A DNA stretch of 64,000 nt from contig CP064988.1 in NCBI GenBank assembly GCA_016699855.1, positions 4,244,501-4,308,500 of the forward strand, given 5' to 3'. The DNA is from Rhodospirillales bacterium (GTDB taxonomy: Bacteria > Pseudomonadota > Alphaproteobacteria > Reyranellales > Reyranellaceae). This document shows, piece after piece, positions 1 to 8,576 of the stretch; within the stretch, counting starts at the first letter, position 1, and the number at the start of each line of letters is the position of its first letter. A program made the position numbers and the translations under genes. The notes under the pieces were generated by a model. The model saw only the letters and a list, made by a program, of their open reading frames with translations, searched no databases and was not told the DNA's origin.

Positions 1-1085
1 CCGACGAGCCGACCACCGCGCTCGACGTCACGACGCAGGCGCAGATCCTCGAGCTGATCAAGGACATCCAGAAGGAGAAGGGCACCGGCGTGCTCTTCAT
101 CACCCACGATTTCGGCGTCGTCTGCGAGATCGCGCACCGGGTGGCGGTGCTGCGGCTGGGCGAGCTGGTGGAGATGGGGCCGACCAGGGACATCCTTTCG
201 GACCCGAAGCACGCCTATTCGCGGATGCTGATCTCGTCGGTGCCGAGCATGCACCCGGCCGAGCGTCCGCGGAAATCCGGCGCGCGGATCGTGCTGCAGA
301 CCGAGCGCCTGACCAAGGTCTACGGCGGCGGCGGCTTCTTCAAGAAGGCGCGCAGCGTGCGCGCCGCGGTCGACGTCGACATCTCGATCCGCCAGGGCGA
401 GTCGCTGGGCATCGTCGGCGAGTCGGGGTCGGGCAAGTCGACGGTCGCGCGCTGCATCGCGCGGCTGATCGATCCGACCTCCGGCGGCGTGCGGCTGGGC
501 GACGACGACGTGGCGTTGATGCCGCAGCGCCTGCTGCGCCGCCACCGCCGGCGCATCCAGATCGTGTTCCAGGATCCCTACCGTTCGCTCAACCCGCGCC
601 GCACCGTGGGCGAGTCGATCGTCGAGGGACCGATGAATTTCGGCCTTTCGGGCGGCGACGCGCTGAAGCGCGCGCGCGACCTGATGGAGACGGTGCGGCT
701 CGATCCCGATTCGCTCGACCGCTATCCCCACCAGTTCTCGGGCGGGCAGCGGCAGCGCATCTGCATCGCGCGCGCGCTGGCGATGGAGCCCGAGGTGCTG
801 ATCGCCGACGAGGCGGTGTCGGCGCTGGACGTGTCGGTGCAGGCGCAGGTGTTGAAGCTGCTGGACGAGATCCGCGAGCGCATGAACCTCGCCATGCTGT
901 TCATCACCCACGACCTGCGCGTCGCCGCCCAGGTGTGCGACGAGGTCGCGGTCATGGAGCGCGGCGTCGTGGTCGAGTACGGGCCGGTCGCCGACGTGTT
1001 CCTGCGGCCCAGGCACGCCTACACGCAGGCCCTGCTGGCCGCGGCGCCCGGCCGCGACTGGGTGTTCGGCCGGTTCGATTCCTGA
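1..1085 (+). CDS. Fused dipeptide/oligopeptide ABC transporter ATP-binding protein (5' end outside window)
   Basis: Cytoplasmic ATPase that powers a Dpp/Opp-type peptide importer. The reading frame is already open at base 3, so the N-terminus lies upstream. The visible part begins at the Walker B/D-loop of a first nucleotide-binding domain (DEPTTALDV), followed by its H-loop (FITHD) and the C-terminal tail typical of oligopeptide ATPases. A second complete domain follows: Walker A GESGSGKST near base 420, signature SGGQRQR near 738, Walker B VLIADEAVSALD near 798 and H-loop FITHD near 900. It is therefore a DppD-DppF fusion, a common layout in alphaproteobacteria. The M81 peptidase starts 40 bp downstream on the same strand, which fits import plus intracellular hydrolysis of a peptide-like compound. 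The substrate cannot be read from the sequence. Confidence 0.93.
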   Translation, partial: DEPTTALDVTTQAQILELIKDIQKEKGTGVLFITHDFGVVCEIAHRVAVLRLGELVEMGPTRDILSDPKHAYSRMLISSVPSMHPAERPRKSGARIVLQTERLTKVYGGGGFFKKARSVRAAVDVDISIRQGESLGIVGESGSGKSTVARCIARLIDPTSGGVRLGDDDVALMPQRLLRRHRRRIQIVFQDPYRSLNPRRTVGESIVEGPMNFGLSGGDALKRARDLMETVRLDPDSLDRYPHQFSGGQRQRICIARALAMEPEVLIADEAVSALDVSVQAQVLKLLDEIRERMNLAMLFITHDLRVAAQVCDEVAVMERGVVVEYGPVADVFLRPRHAYTQALLAAAPGRDWVFGRFDS

Positions 1086-1125
1086 GCCGCGCCGGAAGGG
1101 ACGCAGGCTTCAGGAGAATCGAACG

Positions 1126-2598
1126 ATGTCCCGCAGGATATTCATCGCGACGCTGGGGACGGAGACCAACACGTTCTCCTCCCTGCCGACGGGCCTGCGC
1201 CTGTTCGAGGAGACCTGCCTGTTCCGCGGCGGGGACTACGGCGGCAAGCCGCCGACCTTCGGCATGCCGCTGGTGGTGTGGCGCCGCATGGCCGGCGAGC
1301 GCGGCTGGACGGTGGTCGAGAGCCTGTGCGCCTTCGCGCAGCCGGCCGGCCGCACGGTGCGCCGGGTCTACGAGGCCTTCCGCGACGAGATCCTGCGCGA
1401 CCTGCGCGCCGCCATGCCGGTCGACGCCGTCCTGCTGTCGCTGCACGGCGCGATGGTGGCGGAGGGCTACGACGACGCGGAGGGCGACCTGCTGGCGCAT
1501 GTCCGCGCCGTCGTCGGGCCGGACGTGCCGGTCGGCGTCGAGCTCGACCTGCACGCCAATGTCGGGCGGACCAAGCTGGAGAACGCCTCCGTCATCGTTC
1601 TGTTCAAGGAGTATCCGCACATCGATGTGGCGGAGCGGGCGGTCGAGGTGTTCGACATCGTCGCCGCCACGCTCGACGGGAAGGTCGCGCCGGTGATGGA
1701 GTGGTTCGACTGCCGCGTCGTCGGCGTGTTCCACACCACGCGGCCGCCGATGCGGGGCTTCGTCGACAAGTGCGCGTCGCTGGAGGGCAAGGACGGCGTG
1801 CTGTCGGTGTCGGTGATCCACGGATTCCCGTGGGCCGACGTCGCGGACATGGGCAGCAAGATCCTGGTCGTCACCGACGGCGACCGGCCCAAGGCTGCGC
1901 GCCTGGCGCGCGAACTGGGCCTCGAGTTCTACGGCATGCGCCACGAGACGCAGCCGGGCTACGCGACGCTCGACCAGGCGATGGCGCGCGCGTCGAGCCA
2001 TAACCAGCCCAAGCCGCTGGTGCTGGCCGACGTGTCGGACAACGCCGGCGGCGGCGCGGCCAGCGATTCGACTTTCATCCTCAAGGCCATGCTCGACCGC
2101 GGCATCCGCGACGCGGCGATCGCGATGTTCTGGGATCCGATGGCGGTGCGGCTGGCGTTCGAGGTCGGCGAGGGCGCCGAGCTGGAGCTGCGCCTCGGCG
2201 GCAAGCTCGGCCCGATGTCGGGTCCGGCGCTCGATCTGCGCGCCCGCGTCACCGGGTTGAGGCGCGACGCCACGACGGCTGGATTCAGCGGCAGCTTCGT
2301 GCCGGTCGGCGACATGGCCGCGTTCGAGGTCGAGGGGATCGCGATCGTCTGCAACTCGCTGCGCGCGCAGTGCAAGAGCATCGACGCGTTCACCAATGTC
2401 GGCGTCGATCCGGCGTCGAAAAAAGTGGTCGTGGTGAAGTCGATGCAGCACTTCCACGCGGCCTACGCGCCGGTGGCGTCGGAAGTGCTCTACGTCGCGG
2501 TGCCGGGCGCCGTGGCGCCCGACTTCCTGAACATGCCCTACCGGGCGGCGTCGCGGGCGCAGTGGCCCTTCGTCGCCGACCCGCTCGGGGCCGGCTAG
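1126..2598 (+). CDS. M81 family metallopeptidase (MlrC / microcystinase C-like)
   Basis: A 490-residue member of peptidase family M81, whose founding member MlrC cleaves linearised microcystin peptides; most relatives have no known substrate. Conserved blocks are visible: TETNTF (12-17), LHGAM (106-110), ELDLHANV (139-146), FKEYPHID (160-167) and ADVSDNAGGGAASDST (301-316), which supply the metal-binding His/Asp/Glu residues of the family. The ATG has AGGAGA 9 bp upstream. No signal peptide is seen, so it should be cytoplasmic. It follows the peptide ABC ATPase with a 40-bp gap and is probably co-transcribed. Its stop overlaps the stop of the convergent DUF805 gene by 4 bp. A second M81 paralogue lies at 4680-6182. 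Confidence 0.9.
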   Translation: MSRRIFIATLGTETNTFSSLPTGLRLFEETCLFRGGDYGGKPPTFGMPLVVWRRMAGERGWTVVESLCAFAQPAGRTVRRVYEAFRDEILRDLRAAMPVDAVLLSLHGAMVAEGYDDAEGDLLAHVRAVVGPDVPVGVELDLHANVGRTKLENASVIVLFKEYPHIDVAERAVEVFDIVAATLDGKVAPVMEWFDCRVVGVFHTTRPPMRGFVDKCASLEGKDGVLSVSVIHGFPWADVADMGSKILVVTDGDRPKAARLARELGLEFYGMRHETQPGYATLDQAMARASSHNQPKPLVLADVSDNAGGGAASDSTFILKAMLDRGIRDAAIAMFWDPMAVRLAFEVGEGAELELRLGGKLGPMSGPALDLRARVTGLRRDATTAGFSGSFVPVGDMAAFEVEGIAIVCNSLRAQCKSIDAFTNVGVDPASKKVVVVKSMQHFHAAYAPVASEVLYVAVPGAVAPDFLNMPYRAASRAQWPFVADPLGAG

Positions 2599-2966
2599 GC
2601 GCCGGCCAGCGGGTCGGGCCCGAACTGGTTCGGACCCTTGGTGCCCTCGAGGAAGCCGCACTCGATCAGGTACCAGAGGCCGCCGATCACCGGCACCAGC
2701 GCGATCAGCACCCAGATGCCCGGCTTGCCGCGGTCGTGGAACCGCTTGATGCCCAGCACGATCGAGGGCCACAGCGAGGCGATGTAGATCAGCAGCGAGA
2801 GCAGCCCGATGATCGTCGAGAGGATGCCGCCGATGAGGTAGCCGATCGCGACGTTGATGATCACCAGCGCGATGTTGATCGCGAACAGCACGAGGATGCC
2901 CTTCCAGAAACGGCCGCGGTTGATGCGTCCCTCGTAGCTGATGAGCAGAGTCTTCAGATCGTCCAT
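2595..2966 (-). CDS. DUF805 domain inner-membrane protein
   Basis: A 123-residue membrane protein of the DUF805 family (YhaH/YhaI-like), function unknown. It starts MDDLKTLLISYEGRINRGRFW, where the Y.GR..R..FW motif is the usual DUF805 opening. Strongly hydrophobic spans follow near residues 20-45, 48-72 and 85-105, and a KRFHDRGKPG-type loop precedes the last span, also as in the family. I chose the ATG at 2966 because GGGGGAG sits just upstream; the same frame runs open further 5' but encodes low-complexity sequence. It converges on the M81 gene with overlapping stop codons (CTAG). It looks unrelated to its peptidase neighbours. Confidence 0.85.
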   Translation of the reverse strand: MDDLKTLLISYEGRINRGRFWKGILVLFAINIALVIINVAIGYLIGGILSTIIGLLSLLIYIASLWPSIVLGIKRFHDRGKPGIWVLIALVPVIGGLWYLIECGFLEGTKGPNQFGPDPLAGA

Positions 2967-3176
2967 GGTACTGGCTCCCCCGGGCCTACCGCGGTCCCCG
3001 GGGGCGGGGGGCGTGCCCGATCCGGCCACCGTGGCGCCGAGACCACGCCCCAGCGCCCGGCTTTTTGCCGGTATCATGCAATTGTGCCAGAGCGGCGGGC
3101 CGGAAACCACCACTAATCGCGGCGGCCGCGTCCTCGAGCGCTACATGGAGGGTCCGCGAGGAGTCGCTCGCGGGGT

Positions 3177-4634
3177 TCACGCCTCCGCGCGCATCTCCGA
3201 GAGCCTGAGCACCCGGCCCGCGCGGCCGCCGGTCGCCTTGCCGGCCTGCCACACGGCCACGCCGTTGCAGATCGTCAGGTCGATGCCGATCGACGGGGCG
3301 GTCGGATTCTCGAAGGTGGCGGCGTCGGCCACGGTGGAGGCGTCGAACACGCAGATGTCGGCGTAGTGGCCCTCGCGCAGCAGGCCGCGCTTCGACAGCC
3401 CGAAATTGCGCGCCGAGGTCGAGGTCATGCGCCGCACCGCGTCCTCCAGCGGGAATAGCTTCAGATCGCGGCTGTAGTGGCCGAGCACGCGCGGGAAGGT
3501 GCCCCACAGGCGGGGATGCGGATGCTTGTCGAGCGGCAGGCCGTCGGAGCCGACCATCGCCATGGGATGCGCCAGCGCCTGGCGCACGTCGTCCTCGCTC
3601 ATCTGCCAGTAGATGGCGCCGGCCGGCTGGAGGCGGTCGGCCGCCTCGTACACCGAGCAGCCGAGCTCGGCGGCGACGTCCTTGAGGTCGCGGCCGTTGG
3701 CCGACGGCATCGCGTCCGACCACGTCACCATCACCTTCTCGGCGCGGTCGATCATCTCCTTGCGCAGGATGGTCGAGCCGGCGACGTAGGGATAGACGTC
3801 GAACGAGATCGGCCAGTCCTTGGCCGCCGCCTCGAATTTCGGCAGCGTCTCGCGCATGCGGCCGAAATTGGCCCGCGAGGCGCATTTGTGGTGCGAGACG
3901 ACGACCGACGCGCCGGCGCGGCGGCCGATCTCGAAGGTCTCGTCCATCGACTTCAGGACGTCGACGCCCTCGTCGCGCATGTGCGCGGTGTAGACGGCCT
4001 TGTGGCGGCCCAACGGCGCTGCCACCTCCGCCACCTCGTCGGTCGTGGCGGCGGCGGCGGGCGGGTAGAACAGGCCGCTCGACATGCCGACGGCGCCGTC
4101 GACCAGCGCGGCGTCGAGCAGGTCGCGCATGCGCGCCGTCTCGGACGCCGTCGCGGCGCGGCCGAGATCGGCGCCCATCACGCTGTAGCGCAGCGTCGCG
4201 TGGCCGATCAGGAACGCGCCGTTGATGGCCGGGCGGGCCTCCTCGACCATGCCGGCGAAGGCGCCGAACGTCTCCGCCAGGAAGCGCTCCTCCTTCACGA
4301 TCAGCGACAGGTTGTGCGGCACGGGCCGCGGGCCCAGGTAGGGCGCGGCGCTGAAGCCGCAATTGCCGCACACCACCGACGTGACGCCCTGGCTGGCCTT
4401 CATCGCCATGCCGGGATTCTCGATCAGCGCTGTGTCGTCGTGGGTGTGCACGTCGATGAAGCCCGGCGCCACGATCCTGCCGGCCGCGTCGATCTCGTTG
4501 TCGCCGCGCAGCGTGCCCGGCGCGCCAATGGCGGCGATCCGGTCGCCCTTGATCGCGACGTCGGCGGCGCGGCGCGGACCGCCGCCTCCGTCGACGAGGG
4601 TGCCGTTGCGCAGGATCAGATCGTACGTCGCCAT
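3177..4634 (-). CDS. N-acyl-D-amino-acid deacylase / D-aminoacylase family amidohydrolase
   Basis: A 485-residue metal-dependent amidohydrolase of the D-aminoacylase group, which hydrolyses N-acyl-D-amino acids to the D-amino acid and a carboxylate. It begins with the composite beta-domain (MATYDLILRNGTLVDG). The metal ligands are recognisable: HTHDD at 63-67, the Cys of VVCGNCGFS (89-92), HMRDEG, VVSHHKC and the Asp of GSDGLPLD. The length matches the family (about 480-490 residues). It lies 45 bp downstream of the minus-strand M81 peptidase (4680-6182) and is likely in one transcript with it. Together with the class IV aminotransferase further along, this suggests use of D-amino-acid derivatives. 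Dihydropyrimidinase- or dipeptidase-like activity cannot be excluded. Confidence 0.9.
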   Translation of the reverse strand: MATYDLILRNGTLVDGGGGPRRAADVAIKGDRIAAIGAPGTLRGDNEIDAAGRIVAPGFIDVHTHDDTALIENPGMAMKASQGVTSVVCGNCGFSAAPYLGPRPVPHNLSLIVKEERFLAETFGAFAGMVEEARPAINGAFLIGHATLRYSVMGADLGRAATASETARMRDLLDAALVDGAVGMSSGLFYPPAAAATTDEVAEVAAPLGRHKAVYTAHMRDEGVDVLKSMDETFEIGRRAGASVVVSHHKCASRANFGRMRETLPKFEAAAKDWPISFDVYPYVAGSTILRKEMIDRAEKVMVTWSDAMPSANGRDLKDVAAELGCSVYEAADRLQPAGAIYWQMSEDDVRQALAHPMAMVGSDGLPLDKHPHPRLWGTFPRVLGHYSRDLKLFPLEDAVRRMTSTSARNFGLSKRGLLREGHYADICVFDASTVADAATFENPTAPSIGIDLTICNGVAVWQAGKATGGRAGRVLRLSEMRAEA

Positions 4635-4679
4635 CGCGGGACTCCGGACAAACGGAAGACGGGAAAGACGCGCGCCGCG

Positions 4680-6182
4680 TCAGGCGCTGTTGCGTCCGTA
4701 CACCAGATCGGGCTCGAACGGATACATCGGCTTGCGCCGGTTGCGGTAGGTGAACAGCGACAGATCCGACGCGGTGCAGCCGTCGCCGTCGCACATCACG
4801 ATGTGCCTGGCGATCGGCTCGAAGCCGGCGCGGAAATGCTGGCGCGACTTGATGATCACGTATTTCTTGCGGCGCGGGTCGATGCCGCAATGGGTGAACA
4901 CGCCGAGGTCGAACGGCTCGCTGCGCTTTTCCGACACCACGATCTGCATCTTGCCGGTGTCGAGAACCGCCGTGCGTCCCATGTCGATCGTCGTGCCCGT
5001 CGCCATCGGGCCGGTGACCACGAAACGGCCGTCGGTCAGGCACTTCACCTTGCCGGTCACGCGCAGCGGCTTGCCCTTGAGGTCGAGCTGCGGCATGTCG
5101 ACCTTGCCGCCGAGCTCGAGCGTGATCTCGGCGCCGATGCCGGCGGCGGCCATCTGCGCGACGCAGCCCGGATCCCAGATCGGTCCGGCGCAGACGTCCT
5201 CCAACCCCTGCTTCTGCGCCTCCTCGACCACGCTCATGACGTCCTGCGTGCCGCCCGAGGCGGTGTTGTCGCCATGGTCGGCGAGGATGATCGGCCCGCC
5301 CTCCAGCGCCTTGGCGCGGGCGACCTGCGTCGAGAGCTTCTCGCCCTGGAAGAGGAACGCCTCGCGCCGCTCCCATGCCGTGTCCAGCAAACGGTTCAGC
5401 AGGATCTCGCCCTCGGCCGTGCGCTTGTCGCAGACGATCACGGCGGAGCAGGAGAGGTGCGGGATGTCGGCCTGCGGGAAGCCGCCGAACACCGAGGCGT
5501 TGAGCACCGCGCCGGTGTCCTCGGCCTGGTTGGCCATGTCCATGATGTCCTTCATGGGCTGCCGCGACGGCGTGTGGACCAGCGAGCTGGTGAGGATCGG
5601 GCGGAAGCCCCAGACCATCCGCGGATCGACCTCGCCATCCAGCGCGCGGCGCAGCGTGCGGCCGGCGCGGCGCGCGGTCTCCGCCATGTCGATGTGCGGA
5701 TAGGTGCGGTAGCCGGCGATGACCGTGGCGTTCTCGACCATGGCCGCCGTCATCTGGGCGTGGAAGTCGAGGCCCACCGCGACCGGCAGCGTCGGCGCGA
5801 TGGCGCGGACGCGGCGCAGCAGCTCGCCCTCGCCATCGTCGAAATGCTCGGCGACCATGGCGCCGTGCAGCGCCAGGAACGCCGCGTCGCAGCCCTTGGC
5901 GATGGCGCCGGTGATGGCGGCGCACATCTCCTCGTAGGCCGCCTTGTCGACGAAGCCGGAGGGATGTGCGCTGGCGGCCATCGGCACCACGATCTCGGCG
6001 TCCATCTCACGGGCGATGTCGAGAAAGCCGCCGAGCTGGGTGTTGGTGCCCGCCGCCTCGGCGATGGCGCCGGGACCGCTCATCGCCCCATAGCGGCCGA
6101 ACGAGGCCAAAGGGGTGGGCACCGGTGAGAAAGTGTTGGTCTCGTGCATCATCATGGCGACGACGATTTTGCGACGCGGCAT
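4680..6182 (-). CDS. M81 family metallopeptidase (MlrC-like), second copy
   Basis: A 500-residue M81 peptidase, paralogous to the one at 1126-2598. It shares the blocks HETNTFSP (13-20), LHGAM (105-109), GLDFHAQMT (137-145), YRTYPHID (158-165) and a downstream LADHGDNTASGGTQD metal-site motif. The two copies differ clearly, so this is an old duplication or two independent acquisitions. The ATG at 6182 is preceded by GGGAGATCGAGA; an upstream in-frame ATG at 6341 would add 53 residues of non-family sequence and is rejected. It heads a probable two-gene operon with the D-aminoacylase. The substrate is unknown; M81 genes often sit next to peptide ABC transporters, as here. Confidence 0.9.
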   Translation of the reverse strand: MPRRKIVVAMMMHETNTFSPVPTPLASFGRYGAMSGPGAIAEAAGTNTQLGGFLDIAREMDAEIVVPMAASAHPSGFVDKAAYEEMCAAITGAIAKGCDAAFLALHGAMVAEHFDDGEGELLRRVRAIAPTLPVAVGLDFHAQMTAAMVENATVIAGYRTYPHIDMAETARRAGRTLRRALDGEVDPRMVWGFRPILTSSLVHTPSRQPMKDIMDMANQAEDTGAVLNASVFGGFPQADIPHLSCSAVIVCDKRTAEGEILLNRLLDTAWERREAFLFQGEKLSTQVARAKALEGGPIILADHGDNTASGGTQDVMSVVEEAQKQGLEDVCAGPIWDPGCVAQMAAAGIGAEITLELGGKVDMPQLDLKGKPLRVTGKVKCLTDGRFVVTGPMATGTTIDMGRTAVLDTGKMQIVVSEKRSEPFDLGVFTHCGIDPRRKKYVIIKSRQHFRAGFEPIARHIVMCDGDGCTASDLSLFTYRNRRKPMYPFEPDLVYGRNSA

Positions 6183-6485
6183 TCTCGATCTCCCGGTTCG
6201 GCGCAAGTCCTTGATCCGGCGCGATGTTGCCCCGCCGCGCCGGTCGGGGCCAGCCGCCCGGTGCGGATCGGACGTCCGCGCGGCTTGCATGGCTCCACTT
6301 CCAAGATTTGCTGCGTTGCAAGAATGCAACACGTTCCGCATACTGAATTTCTGTTTATGTTTATGAAATCAAACCAAAAAATGACACTTGAAATCCCTTC
6401 GCAGGTGCACCATAATTTGAGGGTGACAAACGCCACTAGTTGGCCTCTGTGTTTGTCATATGCCCGTCTTGGGCGTTTCCTCCCT
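6183..6485. other. Intergenic region, partly AT-rich, upstream of the second M81 gene
   Basis: No gene is supported here. Bases 6330-6450 are clearly more AT-rich than the surrounding DNA, which fits a promoter region firing leftward into the M81/D-aminoacylase pair. A short inverted repeat lies at 6315-6330 and is listed separately. No tRNA or convincing riboswitch-like structure was found. Confidence 0.5.
6315..6330. promoter_or_regulatory. Possible operator: GTTGCA-N4-TGCAAC inverted repeat
   Basis: A perfect 6-bp inverted repeat, GTTGCA AGAA TGCAAC, centred 140 bp upstream of the M81 start at 6182 and at the edge of an AT-rich stretch. The size and symmetry suit a dimeric helix-turn-helix repressor. 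No cognate regulator is adjacent, and a match this short can occur by chance. Confidence 0.3.
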
Positions 6486-6524
6486 AAAACTCGGGCGGCG
6501 TCTCACGACGCCGCCTTTTCTTTT
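6486..6524. terminator. Bidirectional intrinsic terminator
   Basis: A perfect 9-bp stem, GGCGGCGTC (6494-6502) with GACGCCGCC (6507-6515), and a 4-base loop. On the plus strand it is followed by TTTTCTTTT (6516-6524). On the minus strand a T4 run follows after four bases. It lies 31 bp beyond the stop of the minus-strand N-formylglutamate amidohydrolase gene and is well placed to end that transcript. Confidence 0.8.
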
Positions 6525-6554
6525 GTGGAATGCCCTCGCCGGCTTTCAGGAGGC

Positions 6555-7462
6555 CTATTCGGCCGCGCGCGGCGCCCGCTGCGTGAAGGCGGAGTGGCCC
6601 AAAGTGGCGTGGCAGACGTCCTCGACAAGCTCCGCGAGGTCGCGGGACAGCTTCTCGACGCCGGCGTGCGGCGTCATCGCCACCTCGTCCATGTAGAGCG
6701 CGCGGTTGATCTCGATCTGCAGGGCGTGGACCCCGCGCCCCGGCGCGCCGTAGTGCTGGGTGGTGTAGCCGCCGGCGTAGGGCTGGTTGCGGACCACGCG
6801 GTAGCCGCGCTGCCTCAGCCAGGCCTCTGCCATCTGGATCAGGACCCCGGCGCAGGCCGCGCCGTGGTTGTCCCCGAGCACGAAGTCTACCCGGCCGGCG
6901 GTCGCGGGCGCCCGCCGCCGGGCGAGCCGGAAGGCATGGAATGGCAATCCAGCAACACGCAATGGCCGAACCGCTCCTGCGTCTCCTCGATCAGGCGGAC
7001 AAGGGCGGCGTGGTAGGGCCGGTAGTACCAGGCGATGCGGCGTTCCAGCTCGGCCACCGGCAGGCGGCGGCGGTAGATCGGCTGGCCGTCGAACGCAACC
7101 CGCGGCACGGTCCCCAGCCCCGCCGCGACGCGCGGCGAGCGCGTGTTGGCCTGGGCGGGCACCGGACCGTCGAACATCGTCGGATCGACCTCGTAGGGTT
7201 CCCGGTTGGGATCCACGAAGCTGCGCGGGAACAGTGCCTTGACCATCGGAACGCCCTGGCGGGCGGCGGTCGCGAACAGCGTGTCGACGAAGGCGTCCTC
7301 GGAGCGGCGCAGCGTGTCGAGCGGCAGGTGCGTCTGGCCGAGGAAATCCACGCTGTAGGCGGTGCCGCTATGGGGCGACGCCAGCACCGCCGGCAAGGTC
7401 TGCGCGATCGGATGGACGACCTCCATCGGCGGGGTCGGCGGCGCTGCGGCTGTGGGCTCCAT
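6555..7462 (-). pseudogene. N-formylglutamate amidohydrolase, interrupted by a frameshift
   Basis: N-formylglutamate amidohydrolase family: hydrolysis of N-formyl-L-glutamate to formate and glutamate in some histidine-degradation routes. The first frame (start 7462) covers SPHSGT, then RSED, FVDTLF and CHSMPSG, and stops at 6887. The rest of the family pattern (DFVLGDNHGAAC, GGYTTQHYG, LQIEINRALYMDE) continues in another frame to the stop at 6555. Joining the two gives a normal length of about 300 residues. The change corresponds to one missing base between about 6890 and 6925, in a GC-rich run. No hut genes are nearby, so the role in histidine degradation is not supported by context. True gene loss and sequencing error cannot be separated from this sequence. 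Confidence 0.85.
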
Positions 7463-7552
7463 CGATCCTGCTTAGACCGATTCCGAAACCGCGTCATCAC
7501 CGGCTCGACGGCCCGAGGCATCGCCGCCCCCGCCTCCGGCGGGGGCCTCGGC

Positions 7553-7581
7553 TTGCCATTGAATCGCGGATCGGCTAATCA
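7553..7581 (+). promoter_or_regulatory. Possible promoter of tRNA-Val
   Basis: TTGCCA (7553-7558) and TAATCA (7576-7581), spaced by 17 bp, lie about 38 bp upstream of the tRNA 5' end. The -10 match is weak. The assignment relies mainly on position. Confidence 0.35.
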
Positions 7582-7618
7582 CGCGCCGACATTCGGAGCG
7601 GCGCCGCGGCGCCGTTTC

Positions 7619-7693
7619 GGGCGCGTAGCTCAGCGGTAGAGCACTGTCTTGACATGGCAGGGGTCACAGGTTCAAACCCTGTCGCGCCCACCA
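7619..7693 (+). tRNA. tRNA-Val (anticodon GAC)
   Basis: A full cloverleaf can be drawn. The acceptor stem is GGGCGCG (7619-7625) paired with CGCGCCC (7683-7689). The D-arm is GCTC/GAGC, the anticodon stem is CTGTC/GGCAG around the loop TTGACAT, and the T-arm holds GGTTCAAACC. The anticodon GAC reads GUC/GUU valine codons. The discriminator is A, and CCA is encoded at 7691-7693. A strong hairpin follows at once. Confidence 0.95.
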
Positions 7694-7697
7694 ATCG

Positions 7698-7733
7698 ACG
7701 GCCCCCGGCACCACCGGGGGCCGTTCGCGTTTC
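7698..7733 (+). terminator. Terminator of tRNA-Val
   Basis: An 11-bp perfect stem, ACGGCCCCCGG (7698-7708) with CCGGGGGCCGT (7714-7724), closes the loop CACCA. A modest TCGCGTTT follows rather than a clean T-run. It starts 5 bp after the CCA end. Confidence 0.7.
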
Positions 7734-7808
7734 GACGAGCGTTCCACCGCGCCCCGCCGTGCCCTAGTCTGCGTTCCTAGTGCAAATTGACGGGAACGGG
7801 GGACGGCG

Positions 7809-8576
7809 ATGGCGGGCGGCGGGGCGATCTATCCGGATCTCGAGGGACGCGTCGTGCTGGTCACTGGCGGTGGCAGCGGCATCGGCGCGGCCATCGTGCG
7901 CGGCTTCGCGCGGCAGAGGGCCAAAATCGGCTTCATCGATATCGCCGAGGCGCCGTCCTCGGCGCTGGCCGGCGAGCTGTCGGCGGCCGGCGGCACCGTG
8001 CGCTACGTCAAGGCCGACCTCACCGACATCGCCGCGTTGCGCGCCGCCGTCGCCGAGCTCCGGGCCGCGCTCGGGCCGGTGTCGGTCCTGGTCAACAACG
8101 CCGCGCATGACGACCGCCACGCCACCGAGGACGTGACGCCGGAGTATTTCGACGGCCGCATCGCGGTGAACCTGAAGCACCAGTTCTTCGCCGCCCAGGC
8201 CGTGCTGCCTGACATGAAGGCGGCCGGCGGCGGCGCCATCGTCAACTTCTCGTCGATCTCCTGGATGACCGGGCAGGGCGGCATGGCCGTCTACACGGCG
8301 GCGAAATCCGCCGTTGTCGGCCTGACCCGCTCGCTGGCGCGCGACTACGGCAAGTTCAACATCCGCGCCAACGCCATCTCGCCGGGCTGGGTGCGCACCG
8401 AGCGCCAGCGGACGCTGTGGATCACGCCCGAGGCCGAGGCCCGCCAGATGGAGGCGCAGTGCCTCAAGCGCTGGCTGATGCCCGACGACCTCGCGAAATT
8501 CACCGTGTTCCTCGCCAGCGAGGAGGCGGCCGCCTGCACGGGACAGCTCTACGTCGTGGATGGCGGGCGGGTGTGA
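7809..8576 (+). CDS. SDR family NAD(P)-dependent oxidoreductase
   Basis: A 255-residue classical short-chain dehydrogenase. The cofactor motif TGGGSGIG is at 19-26, NNAA at 96-99, the catalytic Ser at 149, and Tyr162-x3-Lys166 (VYTAAKSA). The C-terminal substrate loop and the closing GQLYVVDGG motif are intact. Asp44, at the end of the second strand (GFIDI), suggests NAD(H) preference. Sugar or hydroxy-acid dehydrogenases of this type often work in catabolic clusters, but nothing here fixes the substrate. The gene converges on the class IV aminotransferase; their 3' ends overlap only because of the frameshift in that gene. Confidence 0.9.
   Translation: MAGGGAIYPDLEGRVVLVTGGGSGIGAAIVRGFARQRAKIGFIDIAEAPSSALAGELSAAGGTVRYVKADLTDIAALRAAVAELRAALGPVSVLVNNAAHDDRHATEDVTPEYFDGRIAVNLKHQFFAAQAVLPDMKAAGGGAIVNFSSISWMTGQGGMAVYTAAKSAVVGLTRSLARDYGKFNIRANAISPGWVRTERQRTLWITPEAEARQMEAQCLKRWLMPDDLAKFTVFLASEEAAACTGQLYVVDGGRV

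Noticed and set aside
952..2772. 606-residue open frame on the minus strand across the M81 gene
   Set aside because: Arg/His/Gly-rich shadow of the plus-strand M81 gene; no motifs, no ribosome-binding site, and long antisense frames are normal at this GC content.
2986..5925. 979-residue minus-strand frame across the D-aminoacylase and M81 genes
   Set aside because: Off-frame shadow of two genes with complete family motifs in other frames; the translation is low-complexity.
7526..7546. GCCCCCGCC/GGCGGGGGC hairpin before tRNA-Val as a terminator
   Set aside because: A perfect 9-bp stem but no T-run on either strand, and no gene ends there; perhaps a chance GC palindrome.
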